Positions 1 to 8,802 are shown, numbered from the stretch's first letter. The stretch: 22,807 bases of DNA from an uncultured Clostridia bacterium (GCA_937892865.1 CALBJG010000067.1:1-22807); one strand, 5' to 3'. A program made the numbers and translations. The notes: a model not told the origin generated them from the letters alone.

Positions 1-25
1 CCGGGAAGATAGGTAACGCGAACAC

Positions 26-58
26 AAAAACCTCACTGCTTCGGTAGTGAGGTTTTTT
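26..58 (+). terminator. Rho-independent terminator of an upstream gene outside the window
   Basis: The stem CCTCACT / AGTGAGG can be extended through a G-U pair to a CTTCGG tetraloop. It is preceded by A's and followed by six T's. It ends a plus-strand transcript whose gene lies left of the window, and sits directly against the promoter region of the next gene. Confidence 0.85.
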
Positions 59-71
59 ACTTGACAAAGTG

Positions 72-80
72 TGCTATACT
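72..80 (+). promoter_or_regulatory. Extended -10 promoter for the M20 peptidase operon
   Basis: TGCTATACT matches the extended -10 form TGnTATAAT and lies about 25 bases before the start codon. A TTGACA is present at 61-66 but is only 8 bases from this -10, too close to act as its -35. At the correct distance there is only T-rich terminator sequence, so I infer use of the extended -10. Confidence 0.45.
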
Positions 81-104
81 GGGAATTAGAAATGGGGTGA
101 CAAA

Positions 105-1289
105 ATGGATACGATAGTTTCTGTTTGTAAGAATAAGCAAGACGATTTGATTTCGTTGCGTCGTGAACTGCATAAAGTTCCCGAAATAGGCGGAAACCTA
201 CCATTTACTAAAAAATTAGTGTGCGATAAGTTAAATAAATGTGGAATTCCTTATTCATTGAATACGGAGGATGATGGAATTGTTGCGGAGATTCGTGGTG
301 CTCATAGCGGTAAAATAATTGCATTTCGCGCAGATATGGATGCTTTACATATCTGCGAGGGTAACGACTTTTCCTACAAATCCTCCATTGCCGGTCAAAT
401 GCACGGTTGCGGTCACGATGCCCATACGGCTACTTTGCTGATCGCAGCGGAGATTTTGAATGAGCAGAAAGACAAACTGAACGGAACGGTGCGTCTTTTG
501 TTCCAATCCGGAGAAGAAACCGGTACCGGCGCAAAGGCGATGATCGCCCGTGGCGCGCTGGATGGTGTGGATGCGATCTGCGCCTTGCATGTGGGCAATC
601 TTGCTGGTGATGACCACAAGCCCGGCGACTTGATCGTACTGCCTGGCCCGGTTAGCGCAGGTAAAGACAAATTTACGATAACTGTTCACGGCAAGGGAAC
701 ACACTCTGCGTTCCCCGATAAGGGCGTTGATCCCATTTTGATCGCTGCCCGGATCGTCAATGCTTGTGAAGAGATATCTGCCAGAGAATTGCCGACAGGA
801 ACGGCGGCTGTGCTGAGTTTTGGCAGCATTCAGGCGGGTATGGATCACAACACCATTCCCGATACTGCAGTTTTAAAGGGTAGTATCCGTGTGCAAGACC
901 CCCAGATTCGGGAGAGGATCGGCGAGCGGCTGAAAGAAATTGCCACCAATATTGCCACTGCATTCCGTGGAAGTTGTGATGTGGAACTGAAAAATGGTTC
1001 CCAGACTGTTATGAATAATGCAGCATTAAGCACTTTTGTTGCTGAGGCTGTTGCGAAAGTATTGGGAGAAGAGAAAGTGATCACCAGAGTTTCTTCTGCC
1101 CTGATGGGTTCGGATGATTTTGCTAATTATGCCGCGAAGATTCCCGGCGTGTATTTCTTTTTGCATACAAACAACCCGGATAAGGGAATCGTGGAAGCGA
1201 ATCACAATCCCTGCTTCGATGTGGACGAGAGCGTTTTGTGGGAAGGCGTAGCCGCTTACGTAGCAATCGCAACAGAATACTTGCAATAG
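105..1289 (+). CDS. M20 family amidohydrolase / carboxypeptidase
   Basis: A 394-residue zinc-dependent amidohydrolase of the M20D type, which removes an acyl or amino-acid group from an amide such as an N-acyl amino acid. Visible motifs are ADMDAL (76-81), the metal-binding HGCGHDAH (100-107, with Cys102 and His104), GEETG (136-140) with Glu138, LHVG with His162, and a late His367 in EANHNP. The dimerisation-type segment HGKGTHSAFPDKGVDP in the middle is also typical. Length is normal for the family and there is no signal peptide, so it is cytoplasmic. The start is set by GGGGTGA at 94-100. The next gene begins nine bases after the stop, so the two are probably co-transcribed. The natural substrate cannot be read from the sequence. 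Confidence 0.93.
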   Translation: MDTIVSVCKNKQDDLISLRRELHKVPEIGGNLPFTKKLVCDKLNKCGIPYSLNTEDDGIVAEIRGAHSGKIIAFRADMDALHICEGNDFSYKSSIAGQMHGCGHDAHTATLLIAAEILNEQKDKLNGTVRLLFQSGEETGTGAKAMIARGALDGVDAICALHVGNLAGDDHKPGDLIVLPGPVSAGKDKFTITVHGKGTHSAFPDKGVDPILIAARIVNACEEISARELPTGTAAVLSFGSIQAGMDHNTIPDTAVLKGSIRVQDPQIRERIGERLKEIATNIATAFRGSCDVELKNGSQTVMNNAALSTFVAEAVAKVLGEEKVITRVSSALMGSDDFANYAAKIPGVYFFLHTNNPDKGIVEANHNPCFDVDESVLWEGVAAYVAIATEYLQ

Positions 1290-1298
1290 GAGATAGAT

Positions 1299-2099
1299 AT
1301 GCTGAACGAAGAATCTTTGGACACTTTGTGCGCCGCTCTGACCTATGCTATGGGTGTGGAAGCACCACAATGCGCAGCCCCTGCCAACGAGGCGTTGGTG
1401 GATTATATTGACCAAAAACTGGAAGGCAAAAAGGTTGATAGGATCTTTATGTATAATCCGGATGCCATTGGTCAATGGATCTATGAAAAGTATCCGGCAC
1501 TGTTCACTGTGGCAGAGGATATTTGTGAGCAGAAACTTCCAATGCAGACGGTGATGCCCTCTGTGACACCGGTTTGTTTCGGCACGATGTATACCGGCGC
1601 GCAGCCTGCTGTTCACGGTATTCAAAAGTATGAAAAGCCGGTTATCACCATTGACACGATTTTTGATGCATTGATCCGTGCCGGCAAGAAACCGGTGATC
1701 CTTGCTTACGCTGTTTGCAGTTTAAGTAAGATATTCCTGGAACGGAATATGGATTATTTTATTTATGATTCCGTTGAGCAGGTAAATGCCAAGGCAGCAG
1801 AACTGATTTTGGATGATACCTACGACTTCATCGTGGTATACAACGGAAATTATGATTCTGTTATGCATAAGAACGGACCGGAGTCCGTTGCTGCACTTAG
1901 CGAAGTCCGCGCCAATGCCCACGCTTTCAGAGTGTTCTACGAAATGATCAAGACCCATTGGAAGAAGCACGATACATTGATCGGCTTTGCGATGGACCAC
2001 GGCTGCCACGAGATCGATGGCAACTGCGGCTCTCACGGACTGGATATGGAAGAGGATTTAAATATCACCCATCTCTACACGATCTTGAAAGCAGAATAA
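1299..2099 (+). CDS. Alkaline phosphatase superfamily protein (nucleotide pyrophosphatase/phosphodiesterase type)
   Basis: A compact 266-residue member of the alkaline phosphatase / type I phosphodiesterase fold. The segment PSVTPVCFG (87-95) followed by TGAQPAVHG (99-107) is the usual nucleophile region, with Thr90 the likely nucleophile. Metal-ligand candidates are Asp55, Asp186 and His190 (DSVMH), Asp233-His234 (MDHG) and His246 (GSHG), so the two-metal site looks complete. It is shorter than most family members and has no signal peptide or membrane segment. The upstream stop codon is part of its ribosome binding site (TAGGAGAT), which argues for co-expression with the M20 amidohydrolase. 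It should hydrolyse a phosphoester or phosphodiester; the substrate is unknown. Confidence 0.82.
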   Translation: MLNEESLDTLCAALTYAMGVEAPQCAAPANEALVDYIDQKLEGKKVDRIFMYNPDAIGQWIYEKYPALFTVAEDICEQKLPMQTVMPSVTPVCFGTMYTGAQPAVHGIQKYEKPVITIDTIFDALIRAGKKPVILAYAVCSLSKIFLERNMDYFIYDSVEQVNAKAAELILDDTYDFIVVYNGNYDSVMHKNGPESVAALSEVRANAHAFRVFYEMIKTHWKKHDTLIGFAMDHGCHEIDGNCGSHGLDMEEDLNITHLYTILKAE

Positions 2100-2103
2100 G
2101 CGT

Positions 2104-2129
2104 ATCCCCACGGAATATTCCGTGGGGAT
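2104..2129 (+). terminator. Perfect 26-base palindrome, probable terminator
   Basis: A perfect inverted repeat with arms ATCCCCACGGAAT centred at 2116/2117 begins five bases after the phosphatase stop codon. The following T-run is weak (CTTACTTG), so termination may be partial. The next gene has its own promoter. Confidence 0.6.
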
Positions 2130-2210
2130 CTTACTTGCTGCTGATGAAACAAATGATGAGGCAATCATTTGCCCAATAGAATGAAATGTTTGTCCGGAGC
2201 AACTATTTTC

Positions 2211-2239
2211 TTGACACAAATTGTTTTCTGTGAAAGAAT
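2211..2239 (+). promoter_or_regulatory. SigA-type promoter for the DUF4091 gene
   Basis: A consensus TTGACA at 2211-2216 is followed after 17 bases by AAGAAT; an alternative -10, AATAAT, lies a few bases further on. The ribosome binding site AAGGAGTGATC follows at 2252-2262. Confidence 0.6.
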
Positions 2240-2264
2240 AATAAAAACGATAAGGAGTGATCAT

Positions 2265-3926
2265 ATGCGCGCAAGAATCATATCTTCACTGGAAAAATGT
2301 TTTCTGGATGAAACGGTTCCTATGAAAAAACCTCTCGGCAGCATTTCCATGCTGAAAAACGAGCGTTATTCACTGCAGGTTTGTTATGATGAAGAAGTGA
2401 CCGGTATGGTCGGCTGTACCCAGCAGACAATGCGTTTTTGCCTGGAATCACCGCTAAAGGATCATATTAAGGTATACAAGGTGCAAAATATTCCGTCGAC
2501 ATTCCCTTGTTATATCAATGAATACGACGATAATTATTTACGAACAACCCCCGGGTTGTATCCGGATCTGCTGGAGCCGATTACGGAAAAGAGCCGTCTG
2601 GCTGTTCGCGCGGCCCTGCAATCGGTATGGCTGGAAATCGAGCCGATGGAGCAGTTCCCGGCTGGTACGTACCCGATTAAAGGAACATTCGTGAATAATG
2701 ATGGTGAAGTGCTGGCTGAGGTCAGTACAGAGGTGGAGATCATCAATGCATTGCTTCCTGAACAAGAATTGATCTTTACTCAGTGGTTCTATCCCGATTG
2801 CCTGATGCAGTATTACGGCGTCGAAACCTACAGTGAAGAACATTGGACGATCATCGAAGCCTTTATGCGCAATGCCCGGAAATACGGTCAAAATATGATT
2901 TTGACACCGGTGCTTTCTCCGGAATTGGATACTTACATCGGCGGTTACCGTCCGGTGACCCAGTTGGTGGATATTTCTCTTGAAACGGGAAAATATCACT
3001 TCTGTTTCGATAAATTGGGAAGATGGATCGATCTGTGCGACAAAGTCGGTATTGAATATTTTGAGATCAACCATTTCTTCAGCCAATGGGGCGCAGCGGC
3101 TTGCCCGCAGGTCATTGCCACGGTAGATGGGGAAGAAAAACGGATCTTCGGTTGGGATACGGCTTCTGATTCTGATGCCTATAAGGCATTTTTGCAAGCG
3201 CTGATTCCGGAGGTGCTGGCATTCTTCAAAAGTAAAAACAACGCAGACAAGCGCTGCTATTTCCATATTTCTGATGAACCGAATCTGCAGAAACTGGAAA
3301 ACTACGCCAAAGCCAGCGGCATTCTCAGTGACCTGGTGAAAGGTTATCCCGTGATCGATGCGCTTTCCAAGTATGATTTTTACGAAAAAGGTTTGGTGGA
3401 AAAACCCATTCCCGCAACAAACCACATCGAGCCGTTTCTGGAGCACGAAGTGAAGAATTTGTGGACGTATTACTGCTGCGTGCAGAATATGGAAGTGGCA
3501 AACCGTTTCTTTGCAATGCCTTCTGCCAGAAACCGGATCATCGGAACACAACTATACAAATTTGATATCGAAGGATTCCTCCACTGGGGTTATAACTTCT
3601 ATAATTCCCAATTCTCTTACGAGCAGATCGATCCCTTCCTTTGTTCCGATGCCGGCGCGTATTTCCCCTCAGGTGATGCCTATTCCGTTTATCCCGGTAA
3701 AAACGGAACACCCTGGCCGTCTTTGCGTCAGGTGGTATTTGCCGAGGCGCTTCAAGATGTGCGGGCGCTGAAACTGTGTCAACAACTTTACGGAAGAGAA
3801 AAGACAATGGAACTGTTGGAAGCGGGCGTAGAGCCGATCACCTTCACCCATTATCCACAGGACGCAGATTATCTTTTGAATCTTCGACGCCGCATTAACA
3901 AAGCCATCGCTGCAAAAGCAAACTAA
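2265..3926 (+). CDS. DUF4091 domain protein, GH123-like glycosidase candidate
   Basis: A 553-residue protein with a beta-rich N-terminal part (about 1-180) and a larger C-terminal part that looks like a glycoside hydrolase barrel ending in a DUF4091 domain. HISDEP at 334-339 carries the acidic pair expected at the active site of GH123-like enzymes. Trp- and Tyr-rich stretches (LHWGYNFYNSQF, WPSLRQVVFAEALQDVRAL) are typical of DUF4091 proteins. I chose the ATG at 2265, with AAGGAG just upstream, over an in-frame ATG 32 codons earlier that would put coding sequence over the promoter. No signal peptide is seen, so it probably acts inside the cell on imported glycans. Substrate unknown. A strong hairpin follows the stop. 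Confidence 0.82.
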   Translation: MRARIISSLEKCFLDETVPMKKPLGSISMLKNERYSLQVCYDEEVTGMVGCTQQTMRFCLESPLKDHIKVYKVQNIPSTFPCYINEYDDNYLRTTPGLYPDLLEPITEKSRLAVRAALQSVWLEIEPMEQFPAGTYPIKGTFVNNDGEVLAEVSTEVEIINALLPEQELIFTQWFYPDCLMQYYGVETYSEEHWTIIEAFMRNARKYGQNMILTPVLSPELDTYIGGYRPVTQLVDISLETGKYHFCFDKLGRWIDLCDKVGIEYFEINHFFSQWGAAACPQVIATVDGEEKRIFGWDTASDSDAYKAFLQALIPEVLAFFKSKNNADKRCYFHISDEPNLQKLENYAKASGILSDLVKGYPVIDALSKYDFYEKGLVEKPIPATNHIEPFLEHEVKNLWTYYCCVQNMEVANRFFAMPSARNRIIGTQLYKFDIEGFLHWGYNFYNSQFSYEQIDPFLCSDAGAYFPSGDAYSVYPGKNGTPWPSLRQVVFAEALQDVRALKLCQQLYGREKTMELLEAGVEPITFTHYPQDADYLLNLRRRINKAIAAKAN

Positions 3927-3932
3927 ACGAAT

Positions 3933-3966
3933 AACGCCCAATGCATCAGCATTGGGCGTTGTTTTT
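3933..3966. terminator. Terminator between convergent genes
   Basis: A perfect 12-bp stem (AACGCCCAATGC / GCATTGGGCGTT) with an ATCA loop is followed by GTTTTT on the plus strand. It ends the DUF4091 transcript and also lies directly after the yfhO-like stop codon on the minus strand, where the T-run is poor. Confidence 0.88.
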
Positions 3967-6688
3967 ATCTTTCATACTTTCCTTTTTTCTTACGGACAAA
4001 GGGATGGTAGAATGATACGATCAATCCGCTGAAGATGAGCAGACAGCCGAGACTGATCTTCCAACCGAGTGAGAAATCAGCGTTTTCGTAGGAAAAGGCT
4101 ACGGTATGATCGCCCTCCGGCAGGATCAGTCCTACCATAGCATCACCAATGAGAATGGTTTGGGCGGGATTGCCGTCTACCGTTGCGACCCAGTTGCCGT
4201 TTTGGGGGATGGAAGTGTAAAGAACACCGTTACGGTTGCAGTGGATCGTGCCTTCCACATATGTGCTGCTGAATTCGGTCAGTTCCAAAGTCGAGGCAGC
4301 CAAAACATCATAGGCGCTGCGGAAGATCTGCTCATCCAAAACACCGGCATAGACACGCATAGATCCGGTCTCTTTCTCCGGAACTTTGAATTTGACTTCC
4401 ACAATATCGCCGGGGACCACATCACCCACAGCAACGGTCAGGGGCAGGGAATAGGAACGGCCGTAAGTGCCTTCAGAACCGTGGGTCTCCTGGCAAACGC
4501 CATTGACATAGATGTTGTATTTGTTGGAAGGGTAAATATGCAGGGAAAGACACATAAAGCCTTCTTTATCCACTACATAGGTGTAGTCTACAGTGCCCTT
4601 GCCTTCGGCTTCGTAACTGCAGTAACCGGTTTTGGTTACTGTTTTCAAGGTGATAGTGTCAGAAGCAGAAACGGTGAGTTTCTTTCCGGTGATAAGCGTC
4701 CAGGCATCTTCATTGATGCCGGAAGCGGCGGAAAGCAACACATTTTGGAACATCAGAGGATTGGAGACATTGGAAAAATCCACATTGATCAATTGGCTCT
4801 CGGCCAGGAATCCAAGGGGCAAGTATGCGTTGTTTTCCAGCAGATATACATCGCCGAAATGATTTCGCTCATCAAAATAACTGTTTTCGGGAACAAATCC
4901 GTCCCGGTCAATCATATACTTAAGATTTAAAAACAGATTGGATATGGGGGAACTTTCCTCAAAACGGTAGCGGTTATAGGTGTTCTTTGCGCCATAACCC
5001 AATGCTTTCATAAAGTTAGTCACGCTTACATTGGCGGAACTGGTGAAGGTGGATATGCCGTTATAACCGTTGAGCGCGCCGTCATTCAGCGTTTGAGAGC
5101 GGGTGACCTCTGCCCGATAGAACAGATTGTCTGCTTCCCGCTGCTTCATATAGCGGATCACGGAGGCAGCATAATCTGTCTGCTTTGGATAGTCAGAGAT
5201 GCCGGTAGAGGGAAAGGCAACATTGAAGTTTACAAGATTCAGTACCGTTTCGATCAGCATGATTCCGGCAAATACGAATGTTGCTAAATTTCTGCGGAAA
5301 TTGCGGTTTTGAATATAGGCAAGTTTGTCTTTTCTCCGGCGGGATTCGGGCAATGCTTTCCGGATTGTGTTAAAGACCAAAACGGAGATATAAAGCAAAA
5401 GGAAAACGCCGTTGTATATCCAGTACAGAGGATCGGTCCGCTGTTCGGAACAAAGGATGATGCCGACAGAAAGAACAGCGCCTACTGCGATCTGCCACCG
5501 GCGGATGCGGTTTCTTAACCGGAAAGCCCGGTAGGCCATCACAAGCAGAACAAAACTGAACAGAAAACTAAACCGGTAGGGGATCATATTGGGGAAGTGG
5601 AAACCGTGCCAGATATAATCCAGATACCGGATAATGAAACTGCAGAAAAACAGCAGCAGAAGACCGACACAGCAGATTTTTTCCCGCACTTTGATTTGCC
5701 GGCAGGTAAGATAAATAAATCCGAGGAAAATTGTGCTGACACCGCAGTAAAGATTGGGAAGACCTTCTTTAAAAGAAGGCTCAATGCCGCCGTTCATATT
5801 GCCGGCGGATTGCCGCATCGCATCCCAGAAGCCTGCCCAGGTGTCCAAATCGGTCATATTCAGTTCCAGTTTGGTGGGGAACTTGTTGACACTGGATTGG
5901 GTGGTTTGCAGCGCAGCATAAGCAGGTAGCGTCAGAATCGCTGTCATACCGATGGCCAGCGCGGAAAAACCTGCCATCAGCATTAAATCGGCAAACAGCC
6001 GCTTGAAACTTTTACAGCAGCAAATTTCATAGCAGATAAAGGAAAGCAGTACAAAAATGCAGGTAAAGAAACCAATATAGTAGTTGGAAAAAACCGAGAG
6101 GAACAGGGAAACAGTGTAAAGAATAAATTTCCGTTCCTGCAGCAGGGAGATCATGCCCAAGATCACTAGTGGAAGCAGGGCAAAGGTATCCAGCCACATA
6201 ATGTTCCACTGGTAAGCCAGCGCCCAGGCGCACAGCGCATAAAATGTGCCGAACATAGGGATGGAAATGTCATTTTTCTGAAATACTTTGCTTAAGAAGA
6301 TAGAGAAGAACAAACCGGCAAGACCCAGTTTGATGGGCATCAGCATGGAAAAGTATTCCAGTACAAGGGCATCACTGGGAATCAGGACACTTAAAAGATT
6401 CAGCGGTGAAGCCAAATAATAGGCGATCAAACCCAGATAATCCATACCCATACCCACATCCCAACTGTGGAGCAGAGATTCACCGTTTCGCAGCGCATCC
6501 CGGAAAGCGAAAAAGAAAGGATAATACTGGTGGTAACAGTCGGAATAAAGCATAGAATACTTGTTTCCGAATGGCTCTGTCTGCCGCAGGATCATCGTGA
6601 TGATCACAGCCAAAAATGGGACAAAAAATCCCAAAATGCGATAATCTATTTGTATCCGCTTCAGCAAACTGTTGCGCGGTAATTTCAT
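3965..6688 (-). CDS. YfhO family multi-pass membrane protein (GT-C fold glycosyltransferase-like)
   Basis: A 907-residue integral membrane protein. About a dozen hydrophobic helices fill the first two thirds, a large extracytoplasmic region follows (about 500-850), and a last helix (IFSGLIVSFY region) precedes a basic tail KKKGKYER. The first loop has YSDCYHQYYPFFFAF, with the acidic and aromatic residues typical of YfhO/GT-C proteins after the first helix. Known YfhO relatives in Bacillus and Listeria add sugars to teichoic or lipoteichoic acids from lipid-linked donors, so a role in envelope polymer glycosylation is likely but inferred. The start is supported by GGGGGAAAAG just before the ATG. 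It is a single-gene unit with its own promoter. Confidence 0.85.
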   Translation of the reverse strand: MKLPRNSLLKRIQIDYRILGFFVPFLAVIITMILRQTEPFGNKYSMLYSDCYHQYYPFFFAFRDALRNGESLLHSWDVGMGMDYLGLIAYYLASPLNLLSVLIPSDALVLEYFSMLMPIKLGLAGLFFSIFLSKVFQKNDISIPMFGTFYALCAWALAYQWNIMWLDTFALLPLVILGMISLLQERKFILYTVSLFLSVFSNYYIGFFTCIFVLLSFICYEICCCKSFKRLFADLMLMAGFSALAIGMTAILTLPAYAALQTTQSSVNKFPTKLELNMTDLDTWAGFWDAMRQSAGNMNGGIEPSFKEGLPNLYCGVSTIFLGFIYLTCRQIKVREKICCVGLLLLFFCSFIIRYLDYIWHGFHFPNMIPYRFSFLFSFVLLVMAYRAFRLRNRIRRWQIAVGAVLSVGIILCSEQRTDPLYWIYNGVFLLLYISVLVFNTIRKALPESRRRKDKLAYIQNRNFRRNLATFVFAGIMLIETVLNLVNFNVAFPSTGISDYPKQTDYAASVIRYMKQREADNLFYRAEVTRSQTLNDGALNGYNGISTFTSSANVSVTNFMKALGYGAKNTYNRYRFEESSPISNLFLNLKYMIDRDGFVPENSYFDERNHFGDVYLLENNAYLPLGFLAESQLINVDFSNVSNPLMFQNVLLSAASGINEDAWTLITGKKLTVSASDTITLKTVTKTGYCSYEAEGKGTVDYTYVVDKEGFMCLSLHIYPSNKYNIYVNGVCQETHGSEGTYGRSYSLPLTVAVGDVVPGDIVEVKFKVPEKETGSMRVYAGVLDEQIFRSAYDVLAASTLELTEFSSTYVEGTIHCNRNGVLYTSIPQNGNWVATVDGNPAQTILIGDAMVGLILPEGDHTVAFSYENADFSLGWKISLGCLLIFSGLIVSFYHPFVRKKKGKYER

Positions 6689-6719
6689 AACTTTTCCCCC
6701 AAAAATGTATACTGAATCC

Positions 6720-6748
6720 AGTTTATCACATTATTTGCAAGGGGTAAA
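6720..6748 (-). promoter_or_regulatory. Promoter for the yfhO-like gene
   Basis: Read on the minus strand: TTTACC, 17 bases, TAAACT, with TG placed as an extended -10. Each hexamer matches consensus at four of six positions, so this is a reasonable but unproven site. Confidence 0.45.
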
Positions 6749-6769
6749 GTATTTAACAAAAAATTTATA

Positions 6770-6799
6770 AATAAAATAGCGAGCCGATGAACGGCTCGC
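6770..6799 (-). terminator. spoIVA terminator
   Basis: An 8-bp GC-rich stem GCGAGCCG / CGGCTCGC with a five-base loop is followed on the minus strand by TATTTTATTT. It begins eight bases after the spoIVA stop. Confidence 0.82.
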
Positions 6800-6806
6800 C
6801 AAATTT

Positions 6807-8270
6807 TTACAGGATCAGACAGATCAAACCCGTTGCGCCCTCGTTTACGATTCGGGTAAGTGTACCACGGAACTTGGTTTGTACATCCTCCGGAAGACGA
6901 AGCAGTTTTGCGTTGAGCCCTTCCTGGATCAGTTCATAAACAGACTTGCCGAAAATGTTACTTTGCCAAAGTTTTTCCGGCGCATCGCCGGTTAAGTAGG
7001 CAAGCAGATCCTGGGACTGTTTTTCATCGCCCACGATGGGATTGATCTCTGTGTCAATGTCCACACGGATCATATGGATCGAAGGGGCGCCGGCTTTCAG
7101 TTTCACACCGAAGTTTCCGTTTTTTCTCAAAAGTTCAGGTGTTTCCAATGCCATTTCTCCGGCGGTGGGCATTACAACGCCGTAACCGGTGGCTTTTACG
7201 GCATTCAGCGCATCGGCAACTTTGTCGTATTCTTTTTTTACATCGGAAAGTTCCGTAAGGATCGACAGCAGTGTGCCGTCATCCCGGATCTCCATTCCGG
7301 TCTTTTCACTGAGCAGATCATAAAACAGCGATTCCGGAAGACGGATGGAACAATCCACCGTCCCGGTGGCAAGATCTACAGTGTCAACGGTATAATCGGC
7401 AATTTGCTCCAAAGCGTTCAAGTTGCGAAGTGCGGATTCTGCCTGCCCTAAAATGTGTATTTGTTCTGCGCTCTCCAAAAGCGCCTTGTATAACGCGCTT
7501 TTTAAAGGATGTTCGATTTCCAAAGCATCTACCCAGTGGGGTAGAAAAACGCGTAATTGCTGCATGGGAAAGGCAAAAAGCAGTTGCTCCAAAAGATCGC
7601 TGATCTGCGCATTATCCAAAGTTTGACAATCGGCGATCACTGCATCGATGCCATAGGCGTCCTGCAAATATTCTTTTACATCCCGCGCGGCGCTGCCGTT
7701 TGGTTCCCGGCTGTTGATCACCACCAAAAACGGTTTTCCGGTGGCCTGCATATCGGTGATCGCTCTTGATTCTGCTGTTACATAGTCTTGCCGGGGAATG
7801 TCCGTTACCGTTCCGTCTGTGGTCACCACAAGACCGATGGAACAATGTTCCTGCATCACTTTCTTTGTTCCCAGTTCCGCCGCTTCGGTCATGGGGATCT
7901 CGTGGTCATACCAGGGCGTCGTTACCATTCTCGGGACACCGTCTTCCTCTGCGCCTACTGCGCCGTCTACCATATAACCAACGGAATCGATCATGCGCAC
8001 CTGGAGTTTGCTGGTGCCATCCGGTGAGATCTCCACGGCTTCTTCCGGTACAAATTTCGGTTCGCTGGTCATAATGGTCCGTCCGGAACCGCTTTGGGGC
8101 AATTCATCTTTTGCCCGCTCCCGCTGATAAATATCTTCAATGTTGGGAATCACCATCTGTTCCATAATTCGTTTGATCAGCGTAGACTTTCCCGTCCGGA
8201 CAGGCCCTACTACACCGATATAAATGTTGCCTCCCGTCCGGGCGGCAATGTCATGATAAATAGTTTCCAT
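6807..8270 (-). CDS. spoIVA: Stage IV sporulation protein A, spore coat ATPase
   Basis: A 487-residue protein matching SpoIVA in length (about 492 in Bacillus) and in sequence from end to end. It polymerises on the forespore surface using ATP and forms the base layer of the coat. The Walker A motif GPVRTGKST is at 22-30; the switch-like region with MIDSVGYMVDGAVGAEEDG and the C-terminal INEGATGLICLIL-type ending (here VNEGATGLICLIL) are characteristic. The AAGGAGG ribosome binding site is strong, and a SigE-like promoter lies just upstream, as expected for a mother-cell gene. It lies near der-plsY-gpsA, its usual partners in other Firmicutes, but inverted and on the other side of rpmF. It is strong evidence that the organism belongs to an endospore-forming lineage. 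Confidence 0.97.
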   Translation of the reverse strand: METIYHDIAARTGGNIYIGVVGPVRTGKSTLIKRIMEQMVIPNIEDIYQRERAKDELPQSGSGRTIMTSEPKFVPEEAVEISPDGTSKLQVRMIDSVGYMVDGAVGAEEDGVPRMVTTPWYDHEIPMTEAAELGTKKVMQEHCSIGLVVTTDGTVTDIPRQDYVTAESRAITDMQATGKPFLVVINSREPNGSAARDVKEYLQDAYGIDAVIADCQTLDNAQISDLLEQLLFAFPMQQLRVFLPHWVDALEIEHPLKSALYKALLESAEQIHILGQAESALRNLNALEQIADYTVDTVDLATGTVDCSIRLPESLFYDLLSEKTGMEIRDDGTLLSILTELSDVKKEYDKVADALNAVKATGYGVVMPTAGEMALETPELLRKNGNFGVKLKAGAPSIHMIRVDIDTEINPIVGDEKQSQDLLAYLTGDAPEKLWQSNIFGKSVYELIQEGLNAKLLRLPEDVQTKFRGTLTRIVNEGATGLICLIL

Positions 8271-8292
8271 AGCCAGCCTCCTTTTCTACCAT

Positions 8293-8322
8293 AGGGTATG
8301 TCCTGCAGACAGAAAATAGAAC
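8293..8322 (-). promoter_or_regulatory. SigE-like sporulation promoter of spoIVA
   Basis: On the minus strand GTTCTATT is followed after 14 bases by CATACCCT. The Bacillus SigE consensus is roughly GTCATATT-N13-15-CATACAAT, giving six of eight matches in each half. The site lies 23 to 52 bases before the start codon, and spoIVA is SigE-controlled in Bacillus. Confidence 0.6.
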
Positions 8323-8340
8323 AATTCAGAAAACTGCATA

Positions 8341-8369
8341 TTGAAAAAAGATGATATTGCCGTTACAAT
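8341..8369 (+). promoter_or_regulatory. SigA-type promoter for the Thr-rich anchored protein
   Basis: TTGAAA, 17 bases, TACAAT; each hexamer differs from consensus at one position. The GGAGG ribosome binding site begins 15 bases downstream. Confidence 0.72.
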
Positions 8370-8393
8370 ATAGAAAAAAGTTTGGAGGTTTCT

Positions 8394-8765
8394 ATGAAAC
8401 GCGCATATCAGATCCTTTTGGCAATCATTTCTCTTGCGCTGGTTGCGGCGCTTTTGACAGGACTTTTTGTAAAACAGAAAGATGAACCGGAAAACGGGCA
8501 AACCGATATGACAACTTATACCACAGAACAGACTACTCTGCCGGAACAGACGGAAGGGGAGACCACGGTTTCCGGCGAATCCACTGGCGATACCGTTCCG
8601 GAAACGACCGCAGCGGAAATACCTACCATTGATAATCAAGTTACATTCCCGGACACAGAACCGGAAGAAACACAGCAGGAAACGACACAGCAGACCACAG
8701 CGCCTACAGACCCGGTGTGGACCGGAGGCGGCATCCTCCTGCCGGACGATAATTGGGAAGATTGA
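8394..8765 (+). CDS. Small Thr/Glu-rich membrane-anchored protein, function unknown
   Basis: A 123-residue protein that I do not recognise. Residues 5-26 form one hydrophobic helix after a short basic start (MKRAYQ), so it is a signal anchor or an uncleaved signal peptide; no lipobox cysteine is present. The rest is low-complexity, acidic and rich in Thr, Glu, Gln and Pro (TTEQTT, ETTQQTTAPT), resembling a disordered cell-wall linker, and ends in WTGGGILLPDDNWED. The ATG at 8394 is preferred over the TTG four codons earlier because GGAGG lies within that extension. It has its own promoter, is divergent from spoIVA and precedes the DUF177-rpmF promoter. No catalytic domain is visible. Confidence 0.72.
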   Translation: MKRAYQILLAIISLALVAALLTGLFVKQKDEPENGQTDMTTYTTEQTTLPEQTEGETTVSGESTGDTVPETTAAEIPTIDNQVTFPDTEPEETQQETTQQTTAPTDPVWTGGGILLPDDNWED

Positions 8766-8802
8766 TACACCAAGAAAAACCGCATTTTTCGCAAAAAAGT
8801 GT

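Noticed and set aside
61..80. TTGACA at 61-66 with TATACT at 75-80 as a normal -35/-10 pair
   Set aside because: The spacer is only 8 bases; 16-18 are needed. The extended -10 alone is a better reading.
2160..2173. GGCAA-TCAT-TTGCC as an operator ahead of the DUF4091 promoter
   Set aside because: Arms of only five bases in a short AT-rich gap are expected by chance, and no second copy was seen.
2169..2264. Upstream in-frame start for the DUF4091 gene (32 extra residues)
   Set aside because: The extension covers the TTGACA promoter and has no ribosome binding site; AAGGAG precedes the ATG at 2265.
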